Shown here in pieces: positions 50,773-64,000 of a stretch of 64,000 nt of DNA. The notes under the pieces are model-generated. The model searched no databases. It saw nothing but the letters and a program-made list of their open reading frames with translations, and was not told where the DNA came from. This stretch comes from Phalacrocorax aristotelis. Taxonomy: Eukaryota; Chordata; Aves; Suliformes; Phalacrocoracidae. The position numbers were made by a program, and so were the translations under genes. The DNA lies in contig NC_134280.1 in NCBI RefSeq assembly GCF_949628215.1, positions 10,489,795-10,553,794 of the forward strand. The letters are read 5' to 3'. Each line of letters starts with the position of its first letter. Within the stretch, counting starts at the first letter, position 1.

Positions 50773-53700
50773 TTACATAATAAGCGATTAAAGGCCAGTG
50801 ATGACTAAGAAGGTAAGCTATCAAATATTTAACCTGAGACACATGTACCCATCATTTATCTCACATTTCTCACAGAAGTTGTTAATCCAGTTTACTTAGC
50901 TGTTAGTCCAAGGCAAATGAAATCCTGGATTTGATTAAACATTGATCCTTCTGCCTCACGTTCTCCTGGAGATTTTATTCAGATGTTGGGACAATAGAGG
51001 GACATCAGCCCTTTGAATGGCTCTCATCAAATCCCAGTCGTACGGTTTCTCTTGTGGAGCAAAGAAGTCAAAGCAGTTGGGTTATTCTAGAGATTGTAAT
51101 GTCATGGCAGGGAATTTTTCATATTTGATGGAGAGTTTTACTGGCCAAAATATTCTGTCCTAGATGTGAATGAGAAAAATCCTGTTTTATAACGTGGCAG
51201 CACCTATCATTTTTATCCAAGTCACAGCTCTGTTAACACTCCCATTCCTATGAATACCTAAGTCCCAAACAATCTGCTGATACAACCGATAAGCCATAAT
51301 AACTGGATGAAACAAGAAAAACATCAGGAGAGATGCCTTGGATTAGAGAAAACAAAACCTTTAGCATAAACTGGCTATACAATTCACATCTGTCCATGGG
51401 TAGGGATGAGGATACTCCAGTCTAATCTGCATTCCCTGCCCTCTCCTGGTACTACTCAACTGTTGCTTGAGTTGCTTGGGAAAGTGCAAATCTGCATGAA
51501 ATCAGCTTAATTAATCATCAAGACCTCCATCTGAAGAGTTCCTCCTTGATGGAACATTCCCAAGGTTGGCCAGATACTCAGAAGTTTCCTTCTTTCCATA
51601 CTTTGTCAAAGTCTTTGTAAATCTAGCCTTAAATCCAGCAATTTCCCAAAATGATGACAGCAGCACAGCTGCCATCCCAGCTCCTCCATGCTCCCAGGCC
51701 ATGCAGGAACTTCTTCACACAGATGTAGGAGAAATCTGCGCCAAGCAGCGGGGCATTTAAAAGGAGCGTTCACATCTGATATTGTTCAGGGTTTTTTTTT
51801 TATGTGCAATGAATTATATGTTTCCAGCCAAACCCAGAGCATTCAGTTAGCTCATCACAAAAGCCACCAACACAGCCAGCAACTGTCACCCTGCCTCGTA
51901 TGATGGAGAGGGCTGTAAATACCCCCTGCAGCCGAATTTTGGGTGAACGGTGTGTGCATAAGGCTCTGCAATCCAACTGTAAAACACCAGTGTGCAAAGG
52001 CGAGAGCTCAACATGGAAGACAAACAGGACAGGACATTTAATGTAACAAGTGCATTAGAAGTAGAGTCAGGCCATGGATGCTGAATAGGAATTGAAAAGT
52101 TTCCAAAATTTTGGATATTTCTATTAGTTTGAGGTTTCAAAGCTTTCCAAAACATTAATGTCCAAATTGTTTTGGACTTCTCTAGCACGTATTAGAAGAG
52201 GATGTGCAGTGATATATTTTTTCCAGGCTTTGCAACACGTCCCCTCACAAAACTGTCCTATGACTTTCCTCTTCACAACATTGACCTTGGGACCGTGGCG
52301 TGCCTACAGTGTTTGGTAAGCAGACAGCCCTCAGGCTGCAGAAGTGCTCAACTGCCATGTTTTTGCTCCACTAAAATTTCATTCTGCTTGGGCTGAAATA
52401 TGAAGTGTTAAAAACTGCCATTTCCCTCCTTTCAGTTGCATTCCTGAGGGAAATTTTGGAAGGTGGCCAAAACCAATTGAACGCAAAAATCCCGTAGCAG
52501 AGCAGTACAGAGGAGGCAGCGGGAACAGACTGTGCTGGGAATGCCTGGGGCTGCAGAGCAAGCACGGCGCTGGCCGGCCGTGGGGAGAGGAGCAGCAGCA
52601 CCATTTCCTCTGCCTTCATCACCCGCTCCTAGGGTTCAGGTTTTTTCCCTCTGTCATCCAGAGTCAAATCACAGGGTCACAGCGCTCAGGCTCTTGGGGA
52701 GAATGCGCCAACATCTGTGGCCCAGCACTGGGGAGTGGCAGGGAAGGGCAGCAGGAGGGAAAATTTGTCCTTCCTGCCTTGACCATGTGCATCCAGAGCA
52801 CAGATCTGCTCTCCCTGTGCGCAGCATCCCCTCTCTTCCACTAGAAATCTTGACCATTAGTGCAGTGGTAGCACACTCTGCTTCAGGGCTTAAATGCTCA
52901 TGGAAGGGAGAAGTGATGCCCTTAGCACACTAAGAAAATGTGTTGGGGGAGAACCGTAATTTTAAAAAAATTGCATGTAAGAAGAGCAGGAATCAGTAAG
53001 TAGCAGCAGTGGAAGGCTGAAATGCACGGCTTGATTGTTCAGAGACAACGGTACACAAAAAAGTGCACTTCAGTGATTATGCCTTTGACAAGCTTGCACT
53101 GTATGTTAAAACCAGAAAAGGTCACAGAGACATTCAAGCAAAAGGTATTAGTCAAACAAGCATCCTTATGAGAAGGTGGCAGAGGCTGCAGGGTGTCAGG
53201 GTCAGACAAGCAATGTCCATCTCTCCTGCAAAGGATGCTGTTCTCATTCCTTGTTTTGAGGGTCTGTCAACGCCAAAGGTACTTTGGGGCAGATGAAGAC
53301 CATGACCGAGGTCCGTGTCCAGCTCCTGCCCTGGAAGGCTGCTGCAGAGCAGCTCATGCTGTATAATTAGTTCTCATACCAGAGGAGAGTTCGGGGAAGT
53401 TTTAATCACTTCTAAGGGGATTCAGTTGCCATAACACACGTGCCTCCCACTCCTTTGGACTCACTCAGCTGCCAGCCCTGGCCTCCACTACAGAAGGTGG
53501 GGTCTCATGCAGGTCATTTCTCCTACCTGCCAGTCCCATACCAACGTCGCAGGTCCCCCAGAGCATCCCACCTGTCACTAGACACTTATGTTTCAGTCAC
53601 TGAGCTTCATCCTCCACACACACACTGGGAAACTGCCTTGTTCGTAGAGCTTCTGGGAGGGGTAATTCAGTAACAGTGAGGAAAGGCTTTATGACCTCTG

Positions 53701-56011
53701 GTGCAAATTACCACCCTTAGAAGAAGACAACACACCCAGATACTAAGATAAGGGGCTGTCTTGCTAATCAGAAAATGGCAGCATTGAGTCCAGATGTAAT
53801 TATGTTCCGTTGGTACTATCTGGAATAACACATAATGTTACTGCCTGGAAGGACATTGCTAGGGCTGTTCCAGAAAAAAGGCTTAGCACAGATTCAGACA
53901 AAATTTAATCTAAATATCTTAGGCTCAAGAGTCATGTTGCTCTGTTTTCTTTCTCATCCATGTTTTAATAGAGCCATTTCTTCCTGGGGCTTGGCCATCA
54001 GTTCTGCCTCCTGAGGCCACGCTGAGAGCCAGGTTCTGCTTGAGGAACACGCGAAAAGCCGTGAAAAACCCTGCTCCAGCCACTGCGCTTTGTACCGTGG
54101 AGGCACAGTGCTCCTTTCAGCTGCAGCTCCGAGGAAAAATTCTTAGAAAGGTTTATCCTTTTTTCCACACGGGAGTGTTTTCACTGTACCATCTCCAAGA
54201 AAGCTCTGCTCTGGCTCCGTTTAGCTCTACCTTTCCTCAAATATGCGATACATCATCCGCTTCGTGGTGTCTTGTTCACAAAATGGGCAGTTTTCTCTGT
54301 TTTTCCTGGCAGAAATGTCTACCTGGATCTGATGAACAGGGACAAGGTCTTCAGAGCTGAGCAATTCAATGCTGCAGAGCCAGTGTGTGCATTCTTGGAG
54401 GCAAGAAGTCATGAACCGTCCATGGGCAAAATTGGTCCAATTCAGGATGATCATTGTGCAAAAGAAGAGGGCATGTTTTTTTTAGGAAACCAAAGTGTGT
54501 CTGACTGTCACCCTCCAACGGGGTCTCACTGTTGGGGTGAGATGTCCTAGGGGTCCTGAAATGGGCTGGGAGCAAATAGTGAATTTTTGAGGACTTTCAA
54601 ACTTCCAAAAATAATTATGCAGGCAATCCATCGTGAGAGTTTGTGACAAGTCTCTGTATCCTGAGCTCTTTTCAGAAGTTCAAGTTGCTTCCTCAGTCTA
54701 GATGTCAAAATCCAAGGATTATGGAATTTAAACAACTTTCATCTCATTGATGCAGTGTGTTATTTTATGTATCTGAATTATTGCAAGATAACAGTAAGCT
54801 TAGGTTTTACTATAGCTTGTCGTAGTAACAAATGCAATTTTAAACAAGTTTATTTCTTTAAAAAAGTGTATTTAATTTAAATGAAAATTATCTTTACAAT
54901 CCAATAGGAGATACTCATTCCTTTCTACCCTGATTTAGTCTGCTGTTGAGGGCTATGGAATCCAACTCATTTCTAAAGCAAGGAATTCCTGGGGATTAGT
55001 TTTTTTCATCACTAATAAATTTCAGCTTATTTCTAGTCCAAATGTGTTTAGCGTCGGCTTGCAACTACCAGATACTTCTATACCTCAGCCTGTTAGCTTA
55101 AAGAGCCCTCTACCGTCAGAAATTTCCTCCCCCTATAATATGTGTAGACAATAACTAAACTATTGCTGAATTTTCATTTTACTAAATTACATGGACTGAA
55201 CTTTGCACTAAAAAGCAGGTTTTTCCAAACACTGAATCATTTCCATGGCTGTTTTGGGGAATTAATTTCAGGCTACCCATGTGGGTTTGCTGTGTTTGGT
55301 GGGCAGGGAGACCCAGCCCCTCTCTGGGAAGGCACAGGAGGAAGAGGAGGGTGGTGGTGGGACAGCAGCTCCGACACTGCTGGGCTTCACTGCCTCGGTT
55401 GCCCAGAGATGTTTTGGTGCTGAAGCGCTGGTGGTGAGCACCAGTTTGGGACAGGCAAGGGAAAACACCAACCCATCTCAAGCATCAAGTGGCCATACTC
55501 CACCAGTCTCAGCTCTGGGTTTGAGGTCAGCTTGAACAACACCCACCTCTGTCCTTGCCTCGTTTTACGGAGCCCATGTGTGATTGCCCGTGTGTTGTGA
55601 GGCTGGAGCACCCCCAAACAGTTGGCTGTATTAAAGCGACCTTCTTTGGAAACACATTATTTCTGAGCCAAATGAGCTGATTCAGCAGCATAATGTGCTG
55701 AATCCAATGGCAATACAGGAGGGATCTCAACTGGCTGGCACAGCTCAGCACAGCGCAGAGTGCTGCTGGTGGGGTGTCCCCCAGCCCGCCCACCAGCTGG
55801 GCTCATTGTGTTCTGGGGAAGTAAAAACTGAAGGGTTGAAAATATTTGAGACTTGCAATTTCGTCAAGTGTTATTTGTATTTATTATGCATTTTGCCTAA
55901 AGAAACAGTTGAAAAACTTTCAGTTGTGGCAATTTCCCTGCAGCCTAAAATTTCCCCATCTCTCCTCCTTTGTGTAACCACAGCTGTTACCTAGGCTGTC
56001 CGAACCACTTT

Positions 56012-56073
56012 CTAGCAGGGCTTTCATTTAGCAGGGCTTTCATTTCATTTCATTCTAGCAGGGCACTTTCATT
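56012..56073 (+). repeat. Short local triplication (TAGCAGGGC-TTTCATT)
   Basis: Three copies of TAGCAGGGC followed by TTTCATT (the third with an extra AC) occur within about 60 bp, the second and third separated by extra CATTT units. This is typical of replication slippage. Confidence 0.8.
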
Positions 56074-57215
56074 TAATGAAACCTTTTAATTTGAAAATGA
56101 GTGATGGAGGGAAAAAAGGCATTCTGAAGCACCAGGCATTTTCTCAGATTAAAACCTCCATTCTCCTTTCTAACAGAAGTATGGAAATTGGTGGCACATG
56201 AATTCATGGCATGTGTTTCCTATCATATAATCACTTGGAAAAGTATACAATAAATAGAGGGGAAGTAATTTATTGTGAGGCCTTAAAAAGCTGGTCTGAA
56301 GCTCTTTTCATATATCCTTTAGTAATTACATATGAAAACATCATGCACATAGTATATAATCTGTCAAGCAATCGTATGCTTTAATGCCCACCTGGCTTTG
56401 GGGGACTGCTGGCAGGCTGAAGGGCAGCCATGGGGGTTTGAGGTGTAGAGGCCAACCTCTACAGGAGTTTGAGGGACCCGTCTCTATCAGGAAGGGTCTC
56501 AACTTCAGTGGTCTGAAACCAGCTCCTGTAAGTACAGTAAAGGAAAATTCGCCAGGAAACTGCTCTGTGAGTCGTATGTACCAACGTGAGGTGTGCAGAT
56601 TATTTAGAATGAATTTTAATAGAGTTGAAAGTAGTTTCACCCCATGTGTGACATCTAACAATTAGGGTACTCTCTATGCTTGTATGAATCATTAACTCCC
56701 AAACCTGCTAGTTCAGCCTCTGACACAGAGCCATGCATCACCGCTAACTGTTCTTCACCTCAACACAGGCACCTGAGCTGTTCAGGTAAAAGTTACAATT
56801 CATCTCACTCGGGCAGCCCATGCTCAAATCCATCTGGAATGACACTAACAAACTCCAAAGATTAGAAAATGCTGGGAGCGAGCTAAAAGCTCGATAAATT
56901 TTAGAAAGTTTTCTTTCTATAGGACTTTTTTTCACACTCATGAAAGTTTTCCATTCATGTTAGGGTTAGTCTAGGCATATCTGAACTGTAAAACTTTAAT
57001 ATTTTCATGTCAAAAATGATTTTGCTAAAGTTAACTTTCCCCACACTTTGACTTATCAGTTTCAGTTGTGGTGGTGTGCATTTCAGTTGAAGTTTTATTA
57101 CATTATGTTGGCAGCACATTATGTTTTTTACACATGGATTTGATTGAGAAATGAAACTGGAATAAGAATGAGGTAGCAGCAGCATCTGCTGGGAGATGCA
57201 GCTAGTGCTGGTGTC

Positions 57216-57232
57216 AATCAATCTGATTGATT
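57216..57232. other. 17-nt near-perfect palindrome AATCAATC-T-GATTGATT
   Basis: Two 8-nt arms are exact reverse complements around a single T. Each arm contains a PBX/HOX-type TGATTGAT core on one strand. A paired homeodomain/TALE site is possible; a chance palindrome in AT-rich DNA is also possible. Confidence 0.4.
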
Positions 57233-58876
57233 AAATATGGTGGCACACATTTTATTAAAACAAAATGCTCTCCCTGAAGAAGACTATTATGCCAATATAA
57301 TACACAGATTTCCTAAAGAACTTTAGAAAAGAGGTGGTCTGTTTGTAAAATACAATACTTGTAAATAACTGGAAAGAACTGAAGAGTTCAAATTACATTT
57401 GGCTGCTCATGGAAACAGCTATTTTATTGTTTTGGCATGCAGTAGCTGGTATTGTTATATTCGCAAGGTGAGCAGCACTAATGGAAGTTTAATTATTCTG
57501 CAAGACCACAAAAAGGTTTTATGCACTCGCTGATGTTATTAAACAGGTCCGAGACTTGAAAGTGCTCGGTGGCTTGTGACCAGCGTATAGGACAGACCGG
57601 CTCAAGGCTTGAGATGGAGGCAGTGCCCGCCCACCACATGCCTCGGGCATGCTGGGATTAATTTCCAGGCATCTTCCTGGCTCTCTCTGTGCAGGGACGG
57701 GTGTTTGTGGGGCCGACCTGAGCCTGGAAGGCAAACTGCTATGGGGATGGACAGTCATCAAAGGCTCAATTACCTGCCCTTCCAGGTATGGGGCGCAGAC
57801 ATCTTCGACTTGCCTTCTCTCTCAGAGAAACGAATAGGATGTGCATCAACTCCACCCCGAAATACAGCTGGTTTGCAAAAGAAACCATTTCATGGTGCAT
57901 TCTCTGCTCTCCCTGGGGGAAAGTCAAGAGAAACAATGAGTCATTATTTGAGAAGTGCTTAGAGGCTACAGTGATGGAGAATTTAGGATATAATAAATCT
58001 TTGCAGTGTTTCCTATCCACCTAAAATTATGGCTTCTGCTGTGTATCTTAAGGAGTCAGTAGTAGTTTTGCACTGACTTCACTAGGGCTGAGGTTTTACC
58101 CACTTCCATTTATATTCTGCACAATAAAAAGAATGATGAAAATTCTTAACCAATGGTGATATTTTACTCACTCTCCTCCTAATGTAGACATCCATAATTT
58201 AACACAGGTTTCTGCTTGCTTCCTTCATCCCCACTAAATGTAGCCAAATAAAATTTGCTTCAATAAATGATATAAATAAACATCTGCCCCACAGAAGAGT
58301 GCTGCATCCTACTCTGTATCGGTGTGATGACTGGGAATCAACGAAATCTATGCTCCAGTTGGACATGGCACTGCAGGAACAGATTAAGGGGGTGTTTCTA
58401 CCATCGGGGCTCCTACCGCCTGCCATTGTCCAAGCACACAAATTACAGTAGAAAGATGCTATGTAATACAGCAATAGTCTACAAAACATGCTAGCTGGTG
58501 CTATACCTGTTTTCAAGAGGAGGGTGCTCTTTATCGAGCTCTTTGGGTTCTTCAGATCCTGCAAGGTGAGAAGCAGCAGGTCCGGGGGAGGGGAATGGAG
58601 CAGTAGAGGCCTTTGGTGAGATTGGCAGTGAAAAAGGAAAACAGCAAGGGGAGGAAGATTAGATAGGGAGAAAACAAATTTGTATGGGGAACACCAAGTT
58701 TCCAGAGGGAAAACGATGAAAGGAGAAATAGTACATGGCAGAAACTATTAATGTGATTTCAGAAAAGGACAACATACAACAGTGACAAGTCACAATATAG
58801 CAACATACCAATCATAGCATAGGGGAGAAATGCTAGGTTTCAGTCTACTCCCTTTTCGGTTTTATTGCTGGGGTTT

Positions 58877-58980
58877 CTCATCGTAACCCCTCTGGGTTGC
58901 TTCTTCTGGTTTCAGTGCAATTCCTTGTCCTCGTGGTAACTCCTATGGATCACCTCTTCTAGTTTCAGTGCAACTCCTCA
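58877..58980 (+). repeat. Imperfect tandem duplication with a 53-bp period
   Basis: TTCAGTGCAA occurs at 58911 and again at 58964. Flanking blocks (CTTCTTCTGG / CTCTTCTAG, GTAACCCCT / GTAACTCCT, TCATC near both ends) align at the same offset, giving about two diverged copies. Confidence 0.75.
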
Positions 58981-61437
58981 TCCTGTTTTGGTTCATTAGG
59001 AGGACACAGCCTGTTGGCTGCACTGTGATGTCGGAGCATCTTCAAACCCATGTAGCTGCTCCCCAAGCACCGTGCTACTCTCTGGCCACCTAATTCAGTG
59101 AAATATTTAAGCGGGTGCTTACAATTAAAAACAAGCTCAGCAGAGAATCTCAGCATATTTACCGTGATGGCATCAAAATGACATGAGTACAGATGGCTTA
59201 GACAATATCTGTGTTGAATTTTTAATGGCAGATTTGGAACTATTTTTAAGATCCTACCGTTATTTCTCCTGAGAGATCTTTTCTTAGCAATCTAAGTAGA
59301 AAATAATAATGAGGGAAAAAAACCCCAAACTGCTAGGCAACCTCTTCAACATGCAGATGGTTTCTGCAGTGACACTTTTGATGAGGCTAATCTTTCAGGA
59401 TTGAGATATTTTCAGAAACATCCATTTGTGGTTTATTTTTTTATTTACTCACAAAGACACAGCTTTGTATACAAATCTTTCCTCCATCCCCATCTGCTTT
59501 TTTGGTGGTTTGAGGCTCGCTAACAGTTTTTTGCATGAACAGACATCTCTCTTGTATTTTTCAGACCTCAGAAATTTAGCTAATGATGGTATTTGTACAG
59601 ATGCATACTTCATCTGCCTCCAGCTTTCATTCCTTCATGGAGCCTTTCAAGGCTTTTTCAAAGATTCACTGCCATCTGCATTACCTTAACCTGCAAACTT
59701 ATCCCAGTGCAGAATTGGTGTGAAGAGCATCAGAGCCCTGATCTTACTGTTTCACAGTGCGGGATGGTGTATTTTCTAATATCGTCTCAAAAAGTCACTG
59801 AGATCATTCTGAGCACGTCGGTCTCCGGCAGGTGGCTCTCCCATTTTTTCTTCTAAGTTTGTCTCCTTTCATCCCCATTAATCTTCTGTACTTCCCACCT
59901 TTGCAGGAACTTCTCCATTTAGTTTCCTTGCTGCTTGGATGCCCCTGGGCTGGGAAACTTTCTAGTTTGTTGTGCTTATATTGTCACCCTTTCCTGATGG
60001 AGAAACCCAAAGGCAACATAGTCTCTGGTTTTATGGTTAATGTGCAAAGACAGGAAAGTGGTGTGGCCTTGGGGGAAAAGCCTCAGGTTTGTTTTACAAG
60101 CAGAGTTAAAGGATAATCACTTCAGATCCTGGTAAGCATCTGAATAAAAGCAACTGCAGTGACACCGCCCCGCTTGACATTCGCTGACACTGCAAAACCT
60201 AAGGTTCACATGCTAAGATGCCAGACTGCACAGCAATTCAGGAGCACTGTGTATCCTGCGCAAGGTTACTTGCAGAAAGCCTCAGGAGTGGCCTGGGAAG
60301 GAGAAATCACTTCAGCCATAATGGTTCAATAGCTGATAAACATGCATCAATATTTAAGAAGCATAGAGTGAAATATAACCTCTAAAACATTCAAGAACAG
60401 ACTAAACGTTGCTGAAGGGGTGAAAATAACCTGACTGCACAAGACATTTTCAATCATTTTTCTTTAAATCTTCATGAATCTGCCAGTTTTACTACCAGAG
60501 ATTCATATTTACAAATGTTAACTCAAAATTCTCGTTAATAACAACTGAAGTGCACGATGGTACTTTGATCCGTATTTCAACACATATTTTGACAAATGCT
60601 GGTGTGGAAAGGACTTTAACTTGCTGCTAGGTATGATTGGCCCTAAGAGGAATATTTCGTAGAGTGTCTCCATGGGAATTTAAAATCTTGATAGCTAGTG
60701 AAGGTTAATTAACATATGTTAAAACATAACTAAAATTCAGTACTTAGGCTTTCACACAGGACAAGATGCTGACCTATGTTTGCTAAAGTAGGTAACATCT
60801 GCTCTGGGGATACTGACCTGAGACATGGCATGAAACTGGGACCTACTGATTTCTGCACAGTCAGGATTTTGCATATTATGATCTGAATAAAACCCACAGT
60901 TAGGTGTAAGCATTTATAAGACCGTTAAGCAATTGTGTACAGGTTCACCACAACATCAGAAGTGCTTTTGCTGGGCACAAGAGACGTCGATTTCTCTTTC
61001 CTATTTTTTGATAAGAAAAATGCCCTTGGACAATGCTGGAACACCAGCTGGAGCTTTGCTTTGTGGTTAGTTATGTTTTGGAATCCTAAGTAGCTGTTTG
61101 CCTAGGTCTGTATTCATTAGGCAGGGATTTAAAGTAAAAAGTACACCATTCATTGTTGTTGCCGCAGCACAGACCTCTACATGTAGCCCTATCAAATAAT
61201 GCAAACCAAGTGAACAAACAACCAACATCATTTACTGTCAACTTCTGAAAAAAACTGGGAAAAAATCCCCACAGCCCAAAATATTGTGGGTGGTTTTAAC
61301 AACGTTGTCCGCAGTGCATGAAATGCAATATTTTGGGGGTAGTAATTGCCGTTATTTAAACCTCAGAAAGCTGCAGATTTATATTTGTTCTGTTTCCCTT
61401 TAAGCTGGATAATAAATCTGTACAGCTTCTTCTGGAC

Positions 61438-61471
61438 TTTTTTTTTGTGTCTTTTTTTTTCTTTTTTTTTT
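61438..61471 (+). repeat. Interrupted poly-T tract
   Basis: Three T-runs of about 9 bases are broken by GTGTC and C. Low-complexity DNA with no adjoining element recognised. Confidence 0.8.
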
Positions 61472-64000
61472 AAGAAAGACTCCTGAGAAGATAATATCTG
61501 CCTATACTGTTCTATTTTTTGGCTTTTTAAAAATCACAGAAAAGGTTTTAACTGCTGAGTTGCTCTGTATGGAGCAAATTGTGTCTTTAGACATACTGTA
61601 CTGTAATTACTGAAGATAGCAGCACAGATACATATGCAGAAACTGGCAGTCAATTTTGACTCAGAAGATAATACACCGAGTGTATTAAGTTTAATGTAGA
61701 TTAATGTGAGTTGCTTTCCTTTGCATGTATGTACACAGGTACAAATAATTAAGATTAATTCCACTGGATATAATGGCCTTCACTGTTCATGACGCCATAA
61801 AATTCTTCTTTAATAGCTGTTAATTGGATGTATTTGCTTTGATGGTGAAGTCCTGATTAGTCTTGTTACCCTACAGCCCCTTCCCCCTCCCATTGCTCAC
61901 TTTTGTGCTTAGGAAAAGATTTATAATAAGGGAATCACAGCTATGCAGTTTATTAGCAAAAAATCAATACATGTCTCTGTTTACGTGTATTAGAGGTTCA
62001 GCTAAACAGGGGGTGCTCTGCATAATATTTGAAGAGTAGAGGCGATGCACACGTTCATCTTACCTTCTTTTCCCCATGCAACGCTTTCACAGATAATAAC
62101 TCAGGATTCTTGCCAGATTTCTTTTTTTTAATCTTTGTTTTCTTTCTTTGGCTTCTGCATTGAACCTGCAGAGTTGCTCAGTGGTAACAGGAGAACCACA
62201 GTACCTTCGGCATGCTCCAGCGCCAGAATGTCAGGCGTATGGCTGAAGTTAGGAACTGCTTTCATACTACGTTTCAATGTGTTTTTTCTGGAATATAGTC
62301 AGTAACTGTTTTGCCATTTCTGTTCTCTGAAGCACAGTAAGCCTAAACATAAGGGACAGGGACTTCCATGTGTGCAAATCAGCACGTCTTCACCAAAATC
62401 TAGGCGGATATTTGGTTTGTGCTGAAGTTCTGGCCCTATTTTTTTAAGTAGCTCATTTTTAGCAATAGCACTTTACATTTGTTATCTCCCAGGAGCACAG
62501 CTCTTTTTATGGAAATAATGAATGGTGGCTATATAAAGGAAGAAATTAAAGGTACGGCTACAGCCTAAGCCAATAGCTTGAAGCTGGGTTCCTGGGCACA
62601 GCCCCCCCACTCTTGCCCAAGCACCGCCGTGTGTGGAACTGCAGGCAGTTTTCCTGGGACGTCAGCCCAGCAGCCTGTGGAGCTGGGGCATTTTTTCCTG
62701 TTCTGAGCAGTTTTAAGTACCTGAGCCCAGCCATCCAGGAGCTGTGACAAAGCCAGGCCTGACCCCAGGAATTCTTTACTATGGATTTCCACTCCAGCAA
62801 CTCAGCCTTACTAACACAAATCATCTGTACCATTTTTTATTAATATACTGGCCCAATGCCTTTTCTTGTATGAGTATGAACTCATAAGCTTACTGTGTTT
62901 CCTGTTCCCTGTGATCTCCACAAACCCCAGTGAAGAGGACAGGGTTCTTCCCTTCTCCTCCTGCCTCTTCCCATCTGTCTCAAGCCACTGGGTGCTGCTG
63001 GGACACAGCCACATACAGAAGGGGGAACTCTGGTTTGAGGTGGTTTGCACTCTAGCGAGTAGGTTCTTCCTCAAGAAATACTTGAATTAAATGTCTGTGG
63101 CATCTGGTCTACTGTCAAGGAGGTTTTGGTGGGACCTCATCCAGCCGAGGATGGCCTTCCTCCTCCTCTGCCACTGTGTTTTGTAAGTCAGTGCACTCCA
63201 GGAGCCAAACAGGGTCCTTAAAAATGTATGGGTTATAAACGATCAACCTGATTAAAAGTTACTGCATAAAGCACTCCACGGAACACAGGCTAGCACTGCT
63301 AGTTGCATGAATCGCTGCTATTGATGTCCTTTAATTAGGAAAGTTGCTGTACAATGTGTGTTTTAGAAGATGTCTTCTGTCATATCTTCAGTGCTCCCTC
63401 TGTCTTTATCTCTGCATCCAAGACTGCTGTTTATATTATTTGGATCTCTTACTGCAGCCAGGGAAAGTCTGGACAGGGCCAATTCCTAAAGTGTTAAAAT
63501 CTGAGAAGCCTCATTGTGATCCCCAATTACAATGTCATCTGAGGATCTGACTGAATGATTTGGGGACTGAAATAATAAGTCTTTTATGAGATTAATAATC
63601 TATGGAACATTAATATGTAATTCTTCACCCTCCTCCAAAAAGGAAGAAGTCTGCATAATAATGGAAATTATAAGGAAAGTTTAAAAAAAGAAGGCCATTT
63701 ATTTGTGACCATTTAAACATGCTTAGCAGTTATATGTTTATTGTCAGTATAAAACGAACAATTCAGAAAAAGCTGGGTGAATACCAGGAGAAGCAATTAA
63801 GAAAGGTGTTTATTTTACTGAGGCCTCCCCATTTTAATTACAGAAGTAAAGCTCTGTCACTGAGTTTGCAGTTGTTTTATTCACGTTTTTAATCACAGCC
63901 CATTTCCAAACTTGACTGTATTTACATGCACTTCTGCCTAAAGACCACTCTAGCAAGGGGAGGGTTAAAACCAATATTTGTAGATAAAGAGGTAAACATA

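Larger units (their letters stand above)
50773..64000. other. Gene-free intergenic DNA to the end of the window
   Basis: I recognise no gene, RNA or sizeable transposon. Minor features are a three-fold short duplication near 56012-56073, a palindrome at 57216-57232, an imperfect 53-bp tandem duplication at 58877-58980, and poly-T runs at 61438-61471. Open frames of 60-130 codons look like chance. Confidence 0.55.

Overview
The window looks like one continuous piece of a bird (or at least sauropsid) nuclear chromosome. It contains a single recognisable protein-coding gene, INSIG2, on the + strand, with six exons and roughly 4 kb to 0.4 kb introns. Two 5'-truncated CR1 non-LTR retrotransposon copies end in the CR1-type octamer tail, and one older CR1-like remnant lies in INSIG2 intron 1. 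No mammalian SINEs or LINE-1 are visible. I cannot name the species, and a turtle or crocodilian is not formally excluded. There are no prokaryotic, viral or operon-like features.

Layout: 1-27 kb is AT-rich, gene-free DNA. It holds a 745-bp uninterrupted purine tract (21792-22536), a TTG microsatellite, a truncated CR1 (about 24031-24579), an unidentified GC-rich block near 10.9-11.2 kb, and AT-rich stretches dense in homeodomain-type motifs. At about 27.25-28.06 kb a strong CpG island carries the inferred INSIG2 promoter and non-coding exon 1. The coding sequence starts in exon 2 (31627) and ends in exon 6 (38053), giving 225 codons. A long 3' UTR follows with several candidate poly(A) signals (first AATAAA at 39585). 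From about 41 kb to the end the DNA is gene-free, with a short second CR1 3' end (50671-50772) and minor tandem duplications.

INSIG2 encodes the ER membrane protein that retains SCAP/SREBP and promotes sterol-dependent degradation of HMG-CoA reductase. The reading frame is intact, all splice phases close, and residues known to matter for oxysterol and SCAP binding are present (Phe115, Gln132, Trp145, Asp149). The most notable observations are these: intron 3 has the hallmarks of a U12-type (minor spliceosome) intron; the predicted spliced leader carries two upstream ORFs, one ending 6 nt before the main start; a G-quadruplex-type run lies 29 nt after the exon 1 donor; and the 745-bp purine tract lies about 5 kb upstream of the promoter. 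I found no convincing previously undescribed multi-gene system. In mammals INSIG2 sits between CCDC93 (5' side) and the gene desert leading to EN1 (3' side). The empty flanks fit that arrangement, but neither neighbour is visible here.
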